A DNA stretch of 64,000 nucleotides from Clitopilus passeckerianus (GCA_944990035.1 CALYLX010000135.1:1-64000), one strand, 5' to 3'; numbered from the stretch's first letter, positions 34,890-47,305 are shown. The notes: a model not told the origin generated them from the sequence alone. Made by a program: numbers and translations.

Positions 34890-35564
34890 TCAAAGCTGGC
34901 CAATTCTCTGCTGCATCTTCTCCTTGACCGTCTGGTACGCGTTCATAATCGTCTGCTCGTTGATGACGATCTCGGTCGTGTCTGCCCTCGGTCGGCTCAC
35001 TCTCGATGCAATCGCTACCGAATCTGTGTCCATGATGATTCTATGTTGCCTCAGCCTGTGTGTATGCGGGCAGATTTTAGAAAAACGCACCCATCATCGA
35101 TAGTCTCATCCAGGCATAGAAGCACAAGGTCTAGATTCTCCAAAACACCCCGCTTTTCCAGCGCATTTCGCAGCAGCATAGTCAATGCTTCCGTCAAGGA
35201 GTTAAGGGCAGTGGAAAGCATGAGCTCGTTTTCCTGAGGGCTGGCAATGAAGTAAATGATTAGGTCTAGCGAGTGCTTGTACACGGCGAGATGGCCATCG
35301 TAAAGGATGATATCGCCTATTCAAAATAGAGAACCTTGTTGTCAGCTCAAAGACACGCTGGTTGAGAGTTGGAACGGGTGTACCTCCAGGCTTTTTGGTT
35401 TTTTGCCACAACCCCTTCTCGAACGCCTTCTGCTCCTTCAGTGTCAGGAACTCCTTAGGCTCTCCCGCTGGGTGGCCTTTGGGTCGGTAGTACTTGGCAA
35501 GAACACGGTGTCCTTCCGTGTCAAGTATCAAGAATGCGCTGATACTATACAGAGATAGATTCAT
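34890..35564 (-). CDS. RET3: Coatomer subunit zeta (COPI)
   Basis: The small subunit of the COPI coat for Golgi-to-ER retrograde vesicles. The start at 35564 gives [20 protein letters not shown], the classical longin-fold beginning; a Met 14 codons upstream is not family-like. Next come [10 protein letters not shown] and, after an intron, [20 protein letters not shown]. The core helix is [18 protein letters not shown] and the conserved end is [21 protein letters not shown] second intron near 35040-35095 is best closed at the ACATAG acceptor, which gives [13 protein letters not shown]. About 190 residues, normal for the family, with no frame disturbance. The 3' end lies about 200 bases from the convergent PTPA gene. 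Confidence 0.95.
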
Positions 35565-35791
35565 CTTGGAAAATAATCGATATTTAATCGAGCTGTCCCA
35601 ACGCACTTCATGATGAACACGTACTTTGAGCAGACCACTGCGGTGAAATGATGAAGGTCAGCGTGTCGTTAGCCGGAAGCAGATGCGGGTATCGGGTGAG
35701 GATTGATCGTAGTCCCAAATTAGGCCAAGGAGCAGCTTAGTAATTTCCTCGTGAGCTGAGCGAAATGCAAAACAGCAAGATTGTCCTAGGG

Positions 35792-35809
35792 AGAGAAGCT
35801 AACTTCTCT
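35792..35809 (+). other. Perfect 7-bp inverted repeat abutting the U6 gene
   Basis: AGAGAAG, a CTAA loop, then CTTCTCT end exactly at the base before the inferred U6 5' end. It could be a promoter-proximal element or coincidence. The 35565-35809 interval is also the divergent upstream region of the coatomer gene. Confidence 0.55.
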
Positions 35810-35833
35810 GTCCCCTTCGGGGTGACATACGAA

Positions 35834-35864
<31 letters not shown>

Positions 35865-35892
35865 GGCCCCTGCACAAGGATGACACGCTTTT
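35810..35892 (+). ncRNA. U6: U6 spliceosomal small nuclear RNA
   Basis: The catalytic snRNA of the spliceosome, made by RNA polymerase III. The 5' stem-loop is GUC/CCC capped by UUCG and closed by GGG/GAC with one bulged U. The nearly invariant core follows: AATTGGAACGATACAGAGA (the ACAGAGA box that pairs with the 5' splice site), the AGC triad in GATTAGCATGG, and the internal stem-loop region CCCCTGCACAAGGATGACAC. A T-run at 35889-35892 is the Pol III terminator and the Lsm-binding U tail. There is no intron, unlike the U6 genes of S. pombe and some other fungi. The exact 5' end is set by the stem-loop. Confidence 0.95.
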
Positions 35893-36260
35893 CCGGAGTG
35901 GTAGACCTACGGGTCTCAATATTTATTTTCCTTTTTCCTTTGAATACCGACAAGTAGATTGTAGCCTGGTTGCATCGATCGCTTCATGAATATTGTACAA
36001 GTGCTTTGCTAGCATTGTTGGGCTGAAGGGACTGTAATGATTTCCTCTTGCTGTGAGCGTCCGACTCATATAGAAATAGCTTTTCTTTGAAGGAAGGAAT
36101 GGTTGTATCTCAAGTAGAGTTTTCGATCAAACAGTCCAATTGCGGCAGGAAAACATCCCATTTATAACCTTAAAGTACATAGATAAACAATACATTATGT
36201 ATTTGATTTTGGTGCGATACGGATAACCGTTTTTGAACGTAAGCACACAGGCGCATTGGC
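35893..36260. other. Spacer between U6 and GH81 3' ends
   Basis: About 370 bases with no gene. It is A/T-rich from 36050 on, consistent with the 3' processing region of the minus-strand GH81 gene. Confidence 0.5.
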
Positions 36261-39254
36261 TTAGGCTTGAACGAGCCTGAAACCAACGCTGTTGGCTTCG
36301 TTGGGAATGTTGTTGATCAGTCCACCGCCACCTTGGATGCCGACGTAGTTCTTGTTGGATGCAGCCAGGATGGAGTAGACGCCACCAGCGGCTCCAGACT
36401 TCTGGCGAAGAACGAAGACCTCCCAGGCAGATGCAACATCGCGGGCCGCAGAGATAACGAAGGTGCCGCTGCTATCAGCCGTGACAAACTGGTTGGTGGA
36501 GGTGGCCTTGATGGTACCAGCGTTGGGTGCGAAACCGAAGCTGAACTTGGCAGCTTGGGCAGTGGAGGTACCAGTCGCCTGGAGGTTCTGGCCACTGAGG
36601 ACGACGTATTGGTTGTTGGTGGTGGATTGGATGTAGTAAGTGCCGGTGGGGTTGCCGGGGGCGGAGTTGCAGACGCCAGAGGCGCCAGCGCGAGTGGAGA
36701 TGAAGTAGAGCTGGTTGCTGAAGGAGTTGCCGGAACCCCAGGTGGTGAGTTGGGTCGAGCGCTGAGCAGCAAGCGATGGGTTGGCCTGGGAGAGAGCGGC
36801 GTAGATGACAGACTTCCACTCATCACCGTAGGTAGGGTCGTTGATCTCGTTTTGGGCGTAATTGTAAACATTCTGGGCCCAGGTGGCGTCGTACATGTAC
36901 TCGTTGATGGGTGTGACAGGGAGAATCTGGATAGCAGCGATTTCGACCTTCTGGTCGCCCCAGAAGCTAGAAAGGCTGTTACTATCGCTGGCTTAGATGA
37001 CAGAAGAGCCATAACTTACAGCCATGCACCGGATTGCCAGTCCTCGACGTTACCGACAGTGACGAGGTTGCGGAAACCTTGCTCGGGATAAGGCTGGTCC
37101 CTGTCGTTGCCGTTGGCTGCGGGGTACAAATGCCAGTAGACCTGGGCAGCGTGTTGCTCCGTAGCGAGAAGGAGTCGGGCGTAGTTCTGGATGTCGGTGT
37201 TTCCGATGACGTTGGCCCAGAGGAGAGCACCATAGTAACCATTAACTGCCTCTCCGATGGACTCTTGATCACGAGCACCGGCACCACCAGCAATACCAGA
37301 AGCTGGTCGAGAGATCAAGACACATCAAATGCAGCAGGGATATCAGCCTTACCCCAGGAGTGTCCAGCAAACCAATCACGGCAGCGAGCAACAGGGAACC
37401 AAGGATCTTGGCGAGAGGGGTTGACGATATCTCGGAGGAACCAACTCATGGTCGATCCGTACTGGTTCTTCCAGCCAGCATCATACCTGGAAAGCACGAA
37501 AGGTCAACGAAGGAACTGCAGCGAGTAGTCAAAACCACTTACTTGGCAATGACAGCGGCAGCATGGAGAATGTAGCCGTAGTGGAAGTGATGATCGTTGT
37601 AATAGCCATTGCCGTAATCAACCCAGACGTTGTTGTAGCCAGCCTTGTTAATGATACCACCCCAGGCAGTCTCGTATGCGGGGATCGTAGACGAGGCAGA
37701 GTTGAACTACAAAAGATGTTTCAGCTGGTAGATTCATCGGAAGCGGAACACCGGGCTTACCATGTAGCTGTACATGCCTTTGAGGTAGGTGGTAACTTTG
37801 GGAATCAAGTCAGAGCGACCAACATGTTCGGCGATGAGTCTGGACAGGATATTAGTCTGAGATCGTTGTCTTGGAAAGGTGTTGCACTCACGCCAACCGG
37901 GAAACCTTTGCTACCTGTCCACCGAAGAAGTAGAAATCGCCGGGCTCAGCAACAGCGGGGAGGTTGTTGATCTCGTATTCGAGACCAGCCTTCAAGCTGT
38001 TCAAGCAAGACCCGTCAGGGTTCCTTGGTGCGTTCCAGGTGATTGTGGGCAGATTGTAGGCGAGCCTCCAGACGTTTCCAAGGGCAGGATACATGTATCC
38101 CTTGGTAGTAAGGTAAGAGAGCGCAGAGGTAGCGAGGAAGTTCGGGTTCTGAAGCTTGATACTAGTGGGACATTAGAGGATATCAATTCATTAGAGATAG
38201 TTAAATACCGGTGGTGGGGCCAGGTGAGCATCAAGAGTTGGCCTGCATTGCCAGTGACCGTCCAGGTGAATGTCAAGGTTCCGACATCACCAGCGAAGCT
38301 GTAATCAGTGACGACAGCAGTAGGGTAGTTCTGGTAGTACTGATCAAGGGCAGCTTCGTGACCAGGTGCATTGAGTTTAACAACACGGAGGACACCGTTG
38401 AACTGGGCGCCAGCGGTAATTGTACCAGCGTTGGTGGCAGTGAGGGCAAGATTTCCGTTGAGCGAGTAGATGATGTAAGTTCCGGCAGTGTTGACAACCT
38501 TGAATTTGGCAGCGGTGGCGGTGGCTGACAAGGTTCAAGGACAACGTTAGGATGACTGCGCAATGGAACAGAGGGCAAGACTTACTGCTGGCGCCGGATC
38601 CCAAGTTGGTACCAGCAAAGTTAGTGATGGCACCCTGTCCACTAGTCAACTTCGGGGTTGCACCTGCGTACTTGAAGGTCATGTAAGGCGCTCCGGGAAC
38701 CAAGTAAGTCGTCATTGTGCTCCCGCCCGTGAAGAATTGAGCGGTGACGGATTGAGTGTCCTATGGGCTTGTCAGTAACTTGGGCCGAGGAAAGCAAAGA
38801 AAGAGGCGTACCCAGGAAAGAGCCTTACGGCCCTTAGGGTCACCATTGTGCTCGGTGAAGCCAGCCGTCCAGTCCACTTGGGTGGGCTGGTGGATAGAAA
38901 CACCATCGAAGTCTCGTTTAGCCGAGATACCGAACGAAATTCCGGTGTTGGTGAAACTGCTCTGGTAAGGGAATGGTCCTGCGACGGCACTAAAGGCCAG
39001 ATGAGGTTCGTTGAATAAACGACGATGAGGAAAACGTACGCAGTTCCATTGGCAGCAGCATAGCCAGCCCACCAGTCGTTGGTCGGGTAGGGTGGGGAGA
39101 ACCCTTGGAAGAAGGAGTTGGGAGGTTGATCATTGGCAATGGAACCACCTGAAGGAGCAGGACGGTCAGTGCCGATGGGCCCAAAGACAGCAGCCACCGG
39201 CCTAGACGATAGGACGCTGCAGAACACAGCTAGGAGAGAACGCTTGAGAACCAT
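36261..39254 (-). CDS. Secreted GH81 endo-1,3-beta-glucanase with C-terminal trefoil-like domain
   Basis: A secreted laminarinase that hydrolyses wall beta-1,3-glucan, in fungi often for cell separation or autolysis. The start at 39254 encodes a signal peptide ([18 protein letters not shown]). GH81 hallmarks are [17 protein letters not shown] near the N-terminus, the catalytic Asp in [15 protein letters not shown] (about 37605) and the two Glu in [16 protein letters not shown] (about 37245). About nine exons with standard introns join without any frameshift. After the catalytic module (to about 36690) comes a Ser/Thr/Gly-rich beta module of roughly 120 residues ([31 protein letters not shown]), resembling a fascin/ricin-type beta-trefoil and possibly glycan-binding. 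That assignment is inference from repeat spacing. Confidence 0.92.
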
Positions 39255-41080
39255 TGAGGGAACGTTGGTCTAATAGGGCAACTTTCGTCCCTCTTTATAC
39301 TGCTTCACGAGTGCCGAAAAGGCATCCCTGATGGATGTGCAAGGCGTCATTTGTCTCTTCTCTTTCCTATCTGGAACAGATGATAGTTAGATTTAATTGA
39401 GGATTTCCGAAAGCACTTTAGAGTTACCGTCATCATGTCGGAAATTTTCTGAGCAAGCGATGTTACGCGTGCTAATTGGGACCAGATGATGAACGGCAAC
39501 GAGCTGGAACAACAATCGACCTTGCACATGACAACTTGCTCGTGAAGGAAAGTCAACGGTGTCAGGGAACGGTTAGTACATGGTGACCTCGCAAAAACGG
39601 CCGACCGCGCCGAGGCTCAAAGATTTGCGAGAAGAACCCGAAAGTGCCCCATACGGCGTTGACGAGTCAAGGCGTCAAGCTACGTTCATTGCCATCCATC
39701 ATGACGCATCGGACTGTTACAAGAGAAGAGCATCCGCAAGATAACTGCCCTGGGCTAAGAGACCATGTGCTTTGAATTCACACACAGTCACTGGAGGATC
39801 GTTTTCCGCTAGGTTTCCATTCCCAAGTTGTTCCCCAGTATTATGATAGTAAATAGGCTTGTCGAGCTCGATCGTTTGGTCATATGATGCCGGATATAAG
39901 CCACTGTAACCAGCACCACGAGTGTAGCAATATAATCGGGTTGAGGTGGACGATTTTGATGGTCATTTGATGACAATTTAGAGGTACGAGTTTGCCAACT
40001 TGCACTAGGTAGATGTAGCACGCTGGGCGGCCACAGCTCGAACTATTCTTCTGCCAGAACCCCCAGACCTTCCGCCGAGGCCATTATTTGAGCGCTCTAT
40101 GATTGGGTGTCAAGCGCTCAGTATTGCTGGACGACGGGATGGAGTCGTTGAAGGGCCACATCCTTTGGTATGTCCGTTAGAGACCGGTCGGTATCTATTT
40201 TGTGGTGTAGATTTTCTGTTGCTTCAGTCAGATGAACGACCCGAGACTGTCAGCATGTGCATCCAGTAAAAATTCAAGACCAAGCGCACTGGTCTGGTGA
40301 GTGGGTCAGTGAGAGGTGAACAAACCAGGAGGATCACACGGACCAATCGGGCCTAAATGATCCTTCACGTGAGCCTCGAAAACAGCCAAATGGTTAGTGC
40401 ATCCCAGATGACTTGGAAAGCGGATGGAAACCAACGTGCTCGGTATGTTTTCTGCAGTTCCCAACAGAACACATTGATCTACGACGTCCATTTTCGTGAA
40501 GCGAACAGTTCTGCTCCACTTACCCCAGATCGGTCCCGCATGACAACTTCGAAGGCATTTCCAAACCTGGGGTCTCTAACCGAACCGAGAGCTGGTTCTG
40601 CTTAACCTTGTTCCTGCTGTTGAGGTACCTTTCGGGTACATTGAGCAATCTGTAAGAGAGGTTCAGGCATCGTGAAGTTTGTTTTTACGCATGGGCAATC
40701 TGGGGAACTGACTCCGAACGATTTTTCTTCCCATGAACAACATGACTGGGGTTTATTTCCTGCCATTACGTTTACAGCGATCTCGTAGCTTCGTAGGGCC
40801 AATGTCTTGATCGTGGTTATCTTTGTTGTATGAAGGATGACCTCACTGGGGTTCACGTGGGGCCTCGGTGCCTCGATGAAATGCTGCATTTGTGTAAAGG
40901 AATGGCGTGCAATGATAAATTGTTAAAAAGGTAGTGTCGATCTGTGCACATGCACACATTATATACACTCTGGAGATCCGGGGAAGCCCATGATCTAGCA
41001 ACCATTCAATACACGGGTCAAGACAAAGTCTCCGAATGCTCGCCTCCCACAAAAGGCCGTAACAGACGCCTACAAGTGCC
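39255..41080. other. Intergenic, GH81 promoter side and ELP1 3' flank
   Basis: About 1.8 kb. Frames such as 40357-40605 (+) and 40843-41121 (-) are short and show no domain. The part next to 39254 should hold the regulated GH81 promoter. I see no tRNA, repeat array or transposon end. Confidence 0.45.
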
Positions 41081-44000
41081 TTACTGGAAGTCATACAGAT
41101 TGATCTTCCATTCGGTATCATTACTCGCTAGTGTTGGCTGTGGTATCTTGTCGATCGGATTGACTTTGCGCTCTCGTTCAACCTCCTCCATGCGGGCCGC
41201 CCATGTGTCAGGCGTGATCTCTTCTGGGGGTTTGAACCATATTCCGTCCAGCGCGGTCTTCAGTTCATCCCTAAACTCAATTACACGTTGTTGCATCTTC
41301 TGACCTTCCTTGCGATGCTCATCGGTGAACTGCAATAGATGCGGGAGAAGATTACCCGCATCGCCTGCATGTCATCAGTCTTGTGTGGCGTGGCGAATGG
41401 GTGACGACAAATGTACTTGCCTTGGATGGTGACAAAGCGCGTTGCGAGCTTTGTTACAGACTTTAGGAGGTATTCCTCTTCATCAACGGTACCCTTCCGC
41501 CCAGAACCAACCTTGCGTTCCAGCTTGCGTTTCGACCGCGAACTCCGCTTGGAGGTCCGTGAGGCGGCGGTGGATGGTGCGACGGTGTATCGAGTGAACG
41601 CAGTTGGGGCCATGGAAACGTCAGTCATAACGTCTACGTTGTGCAGACTGGGGTCCTCCATGGCATAGAATGCCTCTGGATAGAAGAAGGTATATCAACA
41701 TCATCCCTCATTTAGTAGGTTGAGAGTTAGTCCCTACCAGGTTCTTCGACTTTCTTTATCCTAAGCTCTCGCAATCGGTTGACTTGCTTGCGAAGTTGCT
41801 CCTGGCATTCAGAAATATCTTCCATGACCTGAGCGACACTCTCAAGTGCACCAGGATGGACTATGTCTTCTATGAATTCCGGCTTCTTTTGAAGGGCAAT
41901 CTGAGAATTCGTGAGCGGGGAGCTACCATATCGAGGGGCGGTTCATACAATACGCCGCGCTTCAGAGAAGTGATTCCCAGACACAAACGCAATGATAGCT
42001 TCGCGCACGTCGTTGGCATAGTCCAGCAAAACTATGCCAGCCTCCGAGTGTCTCTTCTTGGAGACCAAGTCCTCTGCAATTCACGTCAGGACCGCTGCTG
42101 AGAATTTGGCAGACCAACGCTTGCCTGCGACTCTGTAACCGGCAGCGATGACCTCTTCATCGGGCAAACTGATTTTAGAGGCCAAGAAAAAATTCTTGCC
42201 ACTCAAGCGCCTTCTCGTGGGCGACCATCGCTTTCTGGTGGGCCTCGGCTTCATGGAAAGCTATTGAAAATAGCTTTAATCGGAGGCTTTAGAGATCAAG
42301 TGTGGGGCACGTACTTGATGCTGCCTGTCTGAATTCCCTCCGTTCGAAGAGGTAATCCCCATATAGTTGAAGCACATTCTGTGCCGCCGATCAACGTTCA
42401 ACGTCTGGTCCGATGGCGAGTTGTCACGAATTGCACACCTTGTACTTGGCTGTACCCTTCCATATTTTGAGAGCGGCCTCGTACAGCCGATGCCGCTCGG
42501 TATAGCTCATGGCTGTTTCAAAGTACTCGTCCCCTTGAGATCTTCCCTGTCAGCACACAGCCGTAACGAGACCCGGACACAAACACAGGACACGAACCTG
42601 CTTGACTCAGATTCCTCAAGGCACTCTCATGCCTTCTGAGATGGTCGTCGATCCGGAATCGCTGATAGTATTTTTCGAGGGCCCTAAGTTCTCGGAGGAA
42701 TGGAAGGTATTCTCTTGGATCCTTTTGCGCATGTTGCGCGATCATGAGGACCAGAGAGAAGTCGTACATTCCGAGAGCGGTGTCAAATAACCTGTCAGCG
42801 TCCACAAGGAAGATGATGTATTTGACTGCATCTTCGACGATATCTGGATTGGTCTCTGCCACATTGATATTTTAGCACGTTACGAACGATCAAGATGTCG
42901 GAGACATTATACCTCGTAGCCTGAGAAGGACCGACAAACCAGATTCGTGATCTGGAGGTGTTTTTACGACGTAGGCCGTAAGGATCGAATTAACATATCT
43001 TGTGAGATCCCTTTGTTCAAGTTGCTCTCGCATAGCATCGCATATCTTAGCAATAGTTTCTGCCGGTTGATTTCCTTGGCTAATCAGAGTATTTAGCACT
43101 AGAAGGCTACTTGAAGACTAAGCGAAAACCCACCCAATGCCGGTGAGAAATAGGTTGAGATGGTCAACTTCGTGTACTTGGTCAACAAATGACGGTATGC
43201 GTTCCATGAACTTTTGCTCGTCGTGATCCACCAGGACATTCAGGTCTATTCGATGCTTGCGGCACGCGAAGAATGCTTTCCTGTAGTTGCCTCTAAGTAT
43301 TGGGAGTGAGCCCAGCCATCAGTGAAGTCCAGATAGCGAAGAATATAATACCCACGCGCCGATGTCTTGCCGGACGACTTCCATGACCAGCGGTCTTGGA
43401 TTGATCGTCTCCAGGTTTCCTCTAGGCATTTGTAATACCAGGCTCATCGAACTCGGTACAGCGACGACAATCCTCGAACCCCTCTCGACTCTCCTCTTCT
43501 CCCACTCCGCCTCTGGGACTTTACTCGTGTTTGCGTCTTCGGAATCCAGGAGTCCTTTGAGATTAGTGACGGGTACAAACTTGGCTTCATGAGCGGTGGT
43601 CGTGAATATTATGTATCCAGACGCGATGGTGAAGGAAGTGGCATTGGTGGCGAGGATTTGGGATGACTCTGGGGACGTGACATAGAGTTTGCCTGAACTA
43701 CCTAGGCCGGCGTAGATAGATTGTTGTCGCAGGGTTGTTTGTGCCAGGAACGCTCTGGGTCTGTAGACAGAACTCTGGAAGGTGAGATGAGGTGGGTTGG
43801 AATATACTGGATTCCGCGTCATCTACACCCATAATTTAGGATGGCGAAATGGAGTCCAAAACAAATACGCACAATATAGTATCTTCCCATCGGCGGCTTC
43901 GACGGCGATACCACCTTTCGTCTGAACAAGCCTACAACCCTTCCCCGTCAATTTGACAATCGTAGCCTTAGGACGTTCTTCGTGGGCCTTGGCCACAAAC

Positions 44001-46008
44001 ACTGAGACCAAGTCTTCCTTCAGATCCGTCCACAGAACCGCGACATTCATATCTCCCTCAGCTGCCCCGTCCTCACTCCAAATATGAACCTGCCGAGCGC
44101 TCCTGGACCCATCATAATCGTCGTGCAGAGGTCCACAAAATTTCAGAATGGGATCCATGACCTTTGCCCTGCCTCCCTCGAGACGCGTCTGCAGATCCCA
44201 AATTTCGACGAAGCCAGATTCCCATAATACGGCCAGAGTATCCGACTTAGTCGAGAAGCTGGCATGAATAGGTGTTCTATGAGCAAAGGGACGATCTCGG
44301 TTGTCGGCGATGTCTAGTTGGTAGGAGGACATTGGCGGTGGTACATTCTGGGCCCTGAAAGGTGTGAGTAGGAGTTTTGCTAAAGACTTGTCAATTATGG
44401 GCTGTCGTGTTGAAGACAGAGATGGCACCCACGTCCGTCGAAAACAGCCACTGATCCAGAATCCACGGGTGGTTGGGAAGGAGATGCGAAAGTCTCCCAG
44501 GCATAAGTCCTTTTGAGTATTGACGCTGTTTTGTGTCAGATTCTCTATACCAGCTCAAAGATAGGAAGGTACTTGCTTCAGTCGTCAAGATGAGCTGTAG
44601 CGCTTGCTCAGGGTGCCAGGCAACAGAAGTAAATCGCCCAGGTTTGCCTGTTGAAACTTGGGGAGCAGGAATCTCCTGCTTCAAGTACCAATGGTAGTTT
44701 CCAGTAGACCAAAGTTGTACTAAGCGAAGGTCAGAACCTGGCCAGTAAACGGGTAGAGGCAAACCTACCGATGTCACCCTCTTCTCTCTCTACCCAAAGC
44801 GAAAGTACGTTGGAATCCGAGCTCCATCCCACCTCCTTCACTCTGTATCCCCATCTCAATTTCTCTGAAGATTCTTTTGATGCCAAGTCGACAGCTCTGA
44901 CCCCGAATTCTCCATGCCTCAAGCCGTTCCTCTCAAAGAAGACAACGTCATGCCTTCCTATCTTTCCAGCTCCTCCACCTTCAAATCCAAATCTCTGGGT
45001 GCCAACAATTACGTTTCCGGACGGCCGCCATGAAACTGTATGTTCTAGTCCAGCAACAGCTTCAGACGTTGATTGGAGTGCGGCTTCGCGATTGTATACA
45101 CGGAGAGTTCGTCGGCGGAGGTTAGTTGTTGTTGGAAGCCGGAGGAGAGAGGAATGAAACGACGAAGAAAGCACCATCGCCGCGCCAGCTAATTCGAGGG
45201 ATTTCGTCGTCATCGGGACTCGAACCGATTGCCTGGGGTGCTGGTGCTTGGCAGCAGCTTTGCCGAGGATCCATGGAATTGAGTTTGCTTGGAGCCCCAG
45301 CCGACGTTGATTGGTGCCTCTGAGATACAGGTTAACAAGTATTAATATTGGGTCTGATGACATACCTTCTCCAAAATCAGACGTCTCAACGGGCGCCTCG
45401 GACAGGACATCAAAACCAGTAGTCATTAGTATTAGTTTTCCTTCCCCTGCAGGGGCCGTCAATTTCAGTGATTAAGATCGAAAATAGGCAGTTACCTGTA
45501 GCGAGGGCTAGCAGAGAGTCATCTGGACTCCACGACGCGGCAAGAATGCCAGGTTCGACAGTTCCTTCGACTTCCACCTGAGACAATCGGAACCGTTACC
45601 ATTGAAGCAAAGAACTGTGGAAGCAGTGAAGGAGCTTACGAGGCCACTTTCAAAGTCGACTGTGCAAATGTCGCCGCTCCGTACTATCATCGAAATCTTC
45701 TGGAGCTCTGGGATAACCCTGAACGCTACGACCTGTGGTGCATCGATGTTCTGCGAGGAAGCCACTGTAGAAAACATTGCAAATGATAGAGGCTTTTGAG
45801 CTAAGGATTAGTGTATGCTCATGTACAACGGTTCTATACTTACCTCATCATCCTCGACTTTCCAAACCTCTATTTCGGCCTCTCCATCCGGATTTAATCG
45901 TTCAGAGGCGGCATAAAGTAGATTTTGGTCCAGATCGAGAGCTGTCGCACTCAATCTAGCGTTTGGGAGAGAAACGTTCTCAATAGTCGCCAAAGTAAGG
46001 TTCCGCAT
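41081..46008 (-). CDS. ELP1: Elongator complex subunit ELP1 (Iki3)
   Basis: The scaffold subunit of Elongator, which modifies wobble uridines of tRNAs (cm5U) and thereby tunes translation. The start at 46008 gives MRNLTLATIENVSL, as in orthologues; a Met four codons upstream is less likely. WD40-type segments follow (SWSPDDSLLALAT, LEHTVSWRPSGNVI, EVGWSSDSNVLSLW, VQLWSTGNYHWYLKQE), then LLTPFRAQNVPPPM, an alpha-helical half, and the basic tRNA-binding stretch SRTSKRSSRSKRKLERKV before WKINLYDFQ. The locus length fits about 1300 residues over many exons. Frame breaks occur in 45130-45280 (at least three) and at the G-run 44399-44401, and possibly near 43800; restored frames give ISWRGDGAFFVVS. 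It shares a 180-base divergent promoter with EFG1. Confidence 0.9.
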
Positions 46009-46188
46009 CGTCAAAGTCAAAGTCTAAGAGGTCCCAGTCTATACCATAGATTAGATCAAACTGGCAGAGTCACTGTGACGATCGAAACTTTTCGGCACAT
46101 TGTTTGGCATCGTCGGTTAGTCAAACAGCCAAATAAGGCAGTCGCAGGATTTTGACCTGAACGATCGTTCTTGACGCTCTGGAGGACG
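46009..46188. promoter_or_regulatory. Divergent promoter shared by ELP1 and EFG1
   Basis: The two start codons face away from each other with 180 bases between them. Both genes serve translation or ribosome production, so joint regulation is plausible. No specific site is claimed. Confidence 0.6.
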
Positions 46189-47141
46189 ATGGGACCAACA
46201 AGAACGCCAAAAGTTCAGCATAGCAGCGCAGAAGCCTCTTCAAGCAAACGACAACCATCAAGTCAGAAGCCGAAGAGAAAGCATCCTCAGAAGGAGCCAA
46301 ATGCTTTATCAGGAGTTCAAAGATCAAGTCCTCACTAAGGCAGGCGAGGAGGTTATTAGCCAAGGTATTATTTGATAGAGAAAGGGAAGGCTTATGTTGA
46401 ACCCAACGCTAGGACAAACTTGCAGCAGATGTTAGGGTAGCGACTGAGCGACGGGTGAAATCTCTTGAGGCAGAACTTGCTCAGGCCGAAATGGCCAGGA
46501 AGGAGCGGAATATGGCCGTGCGATATCATAAAATCAAGTTCTTCGGTGCGCCCTTATTCGTTATCTATAATTACTCTGATTTAGCTCGGACTCTTACAGA
46601 GAGACAGAAAGTCGTCAGAAAGCTGAATCAGACGAAGAAACGGCTGACCACTGCCAGTGGTTCTTCTAAATCCGAACTGGAGTCTGCGATATATGAGCTC
46701 CGTGTTGACCTAAATTACATTCTTGTACGTGAAATATCTCTCCAGCTTCCCCCTACCTAAAATAATTATATTCAGCATTACCCAAAAACCAAGAAATATA
46801 TCTCCCTCTTCCCTCCTGAAATCCGTGAACACCTTGCGGACGCACCAAATCCCAAAGTCAATCCAGAAGCGGAAGAAGTTAGGTCTGGATACAGGAGCAA
46901 ATGAAGTCTGGTGCTCTGTCGGTTGAGCCAGAAACTACTCTGGATGCAAAGCACGATGGTTATGGACAAAAATCGACATCAACATCGAAAACTGAGTGGG
47001 CGGGGGAGAAGAAGAGTAAAAGTAAAGATACATCTGCCAAAACAACGAAGGATAGGAGTCAGAAGATTGTTGAAGAAGGACGACTTCTTTGAAGAAGACG
47101 ATGAAGAGGAGGAAGAAGGGGATGATGATTCGGACGCATAA
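46189..47141 (+). CDS. EFG1: rRNA-processing protein EFG1
   Basis: A nucleolar protein needed for 18S rRNA maturation. The start at 46189 gives MGPTRTPKVQHSS. The EFG1 domain is SGVQ, then KSSLRQARRLLAK, a coiled-coil AELAQAEMARKERNMAVRYH, KFF-ERQKVVRKLNQTKKRL (joined at the CTTACAG acceptor after the second intron), VDLNYILHYPKTKKYISLFP, and a Lys-rich then acidic tail (DDFFEEDDEEEEEGDDDSDA). Three introns of about 50 bases fit. The frame changes at the A-run 46319-46321 and at the A-run 46899-46901, where one A appears missing, and near 47071-47079 before the acidic tail. With these corrected the protein is continuous to TAA at 47139-47141. Confidence 0.88.
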
Positions 47142-47305
47142 TGAGGTCCCAAATGCACTGTGGCTGGCTTGTACTCTATTCATTTGCACCTTACGGACCG
47201 GTTGGAGGACTTCAGGAAAAGAAAATTGTCATAAAGTTCTTTAAGAGACCATAAAATCCGGATACACTATAAAGGAAATAACGTAATTCCAAAAGTCCAA
47301 AAGCA

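Noticed and set aside
35765..35989. Plus-strand ORF overlapping U6
   Set aside because: The sequence is conserved because of the snRNA; translation would be accidental.
36047..36260. A/T-rich tract after U6 as an origin of replication
   Set aside because: Modest A/T richness next to a gene 3' end is expected; no consensus can be applied in basidiomycetes.
36267..37091. Long plus-strand ORF of 274 codons
   Set aside because: It lies antisense to the well-supported GH81 exons; its Val/Gly/Asp-rich composition is the complement of GH81 codons.
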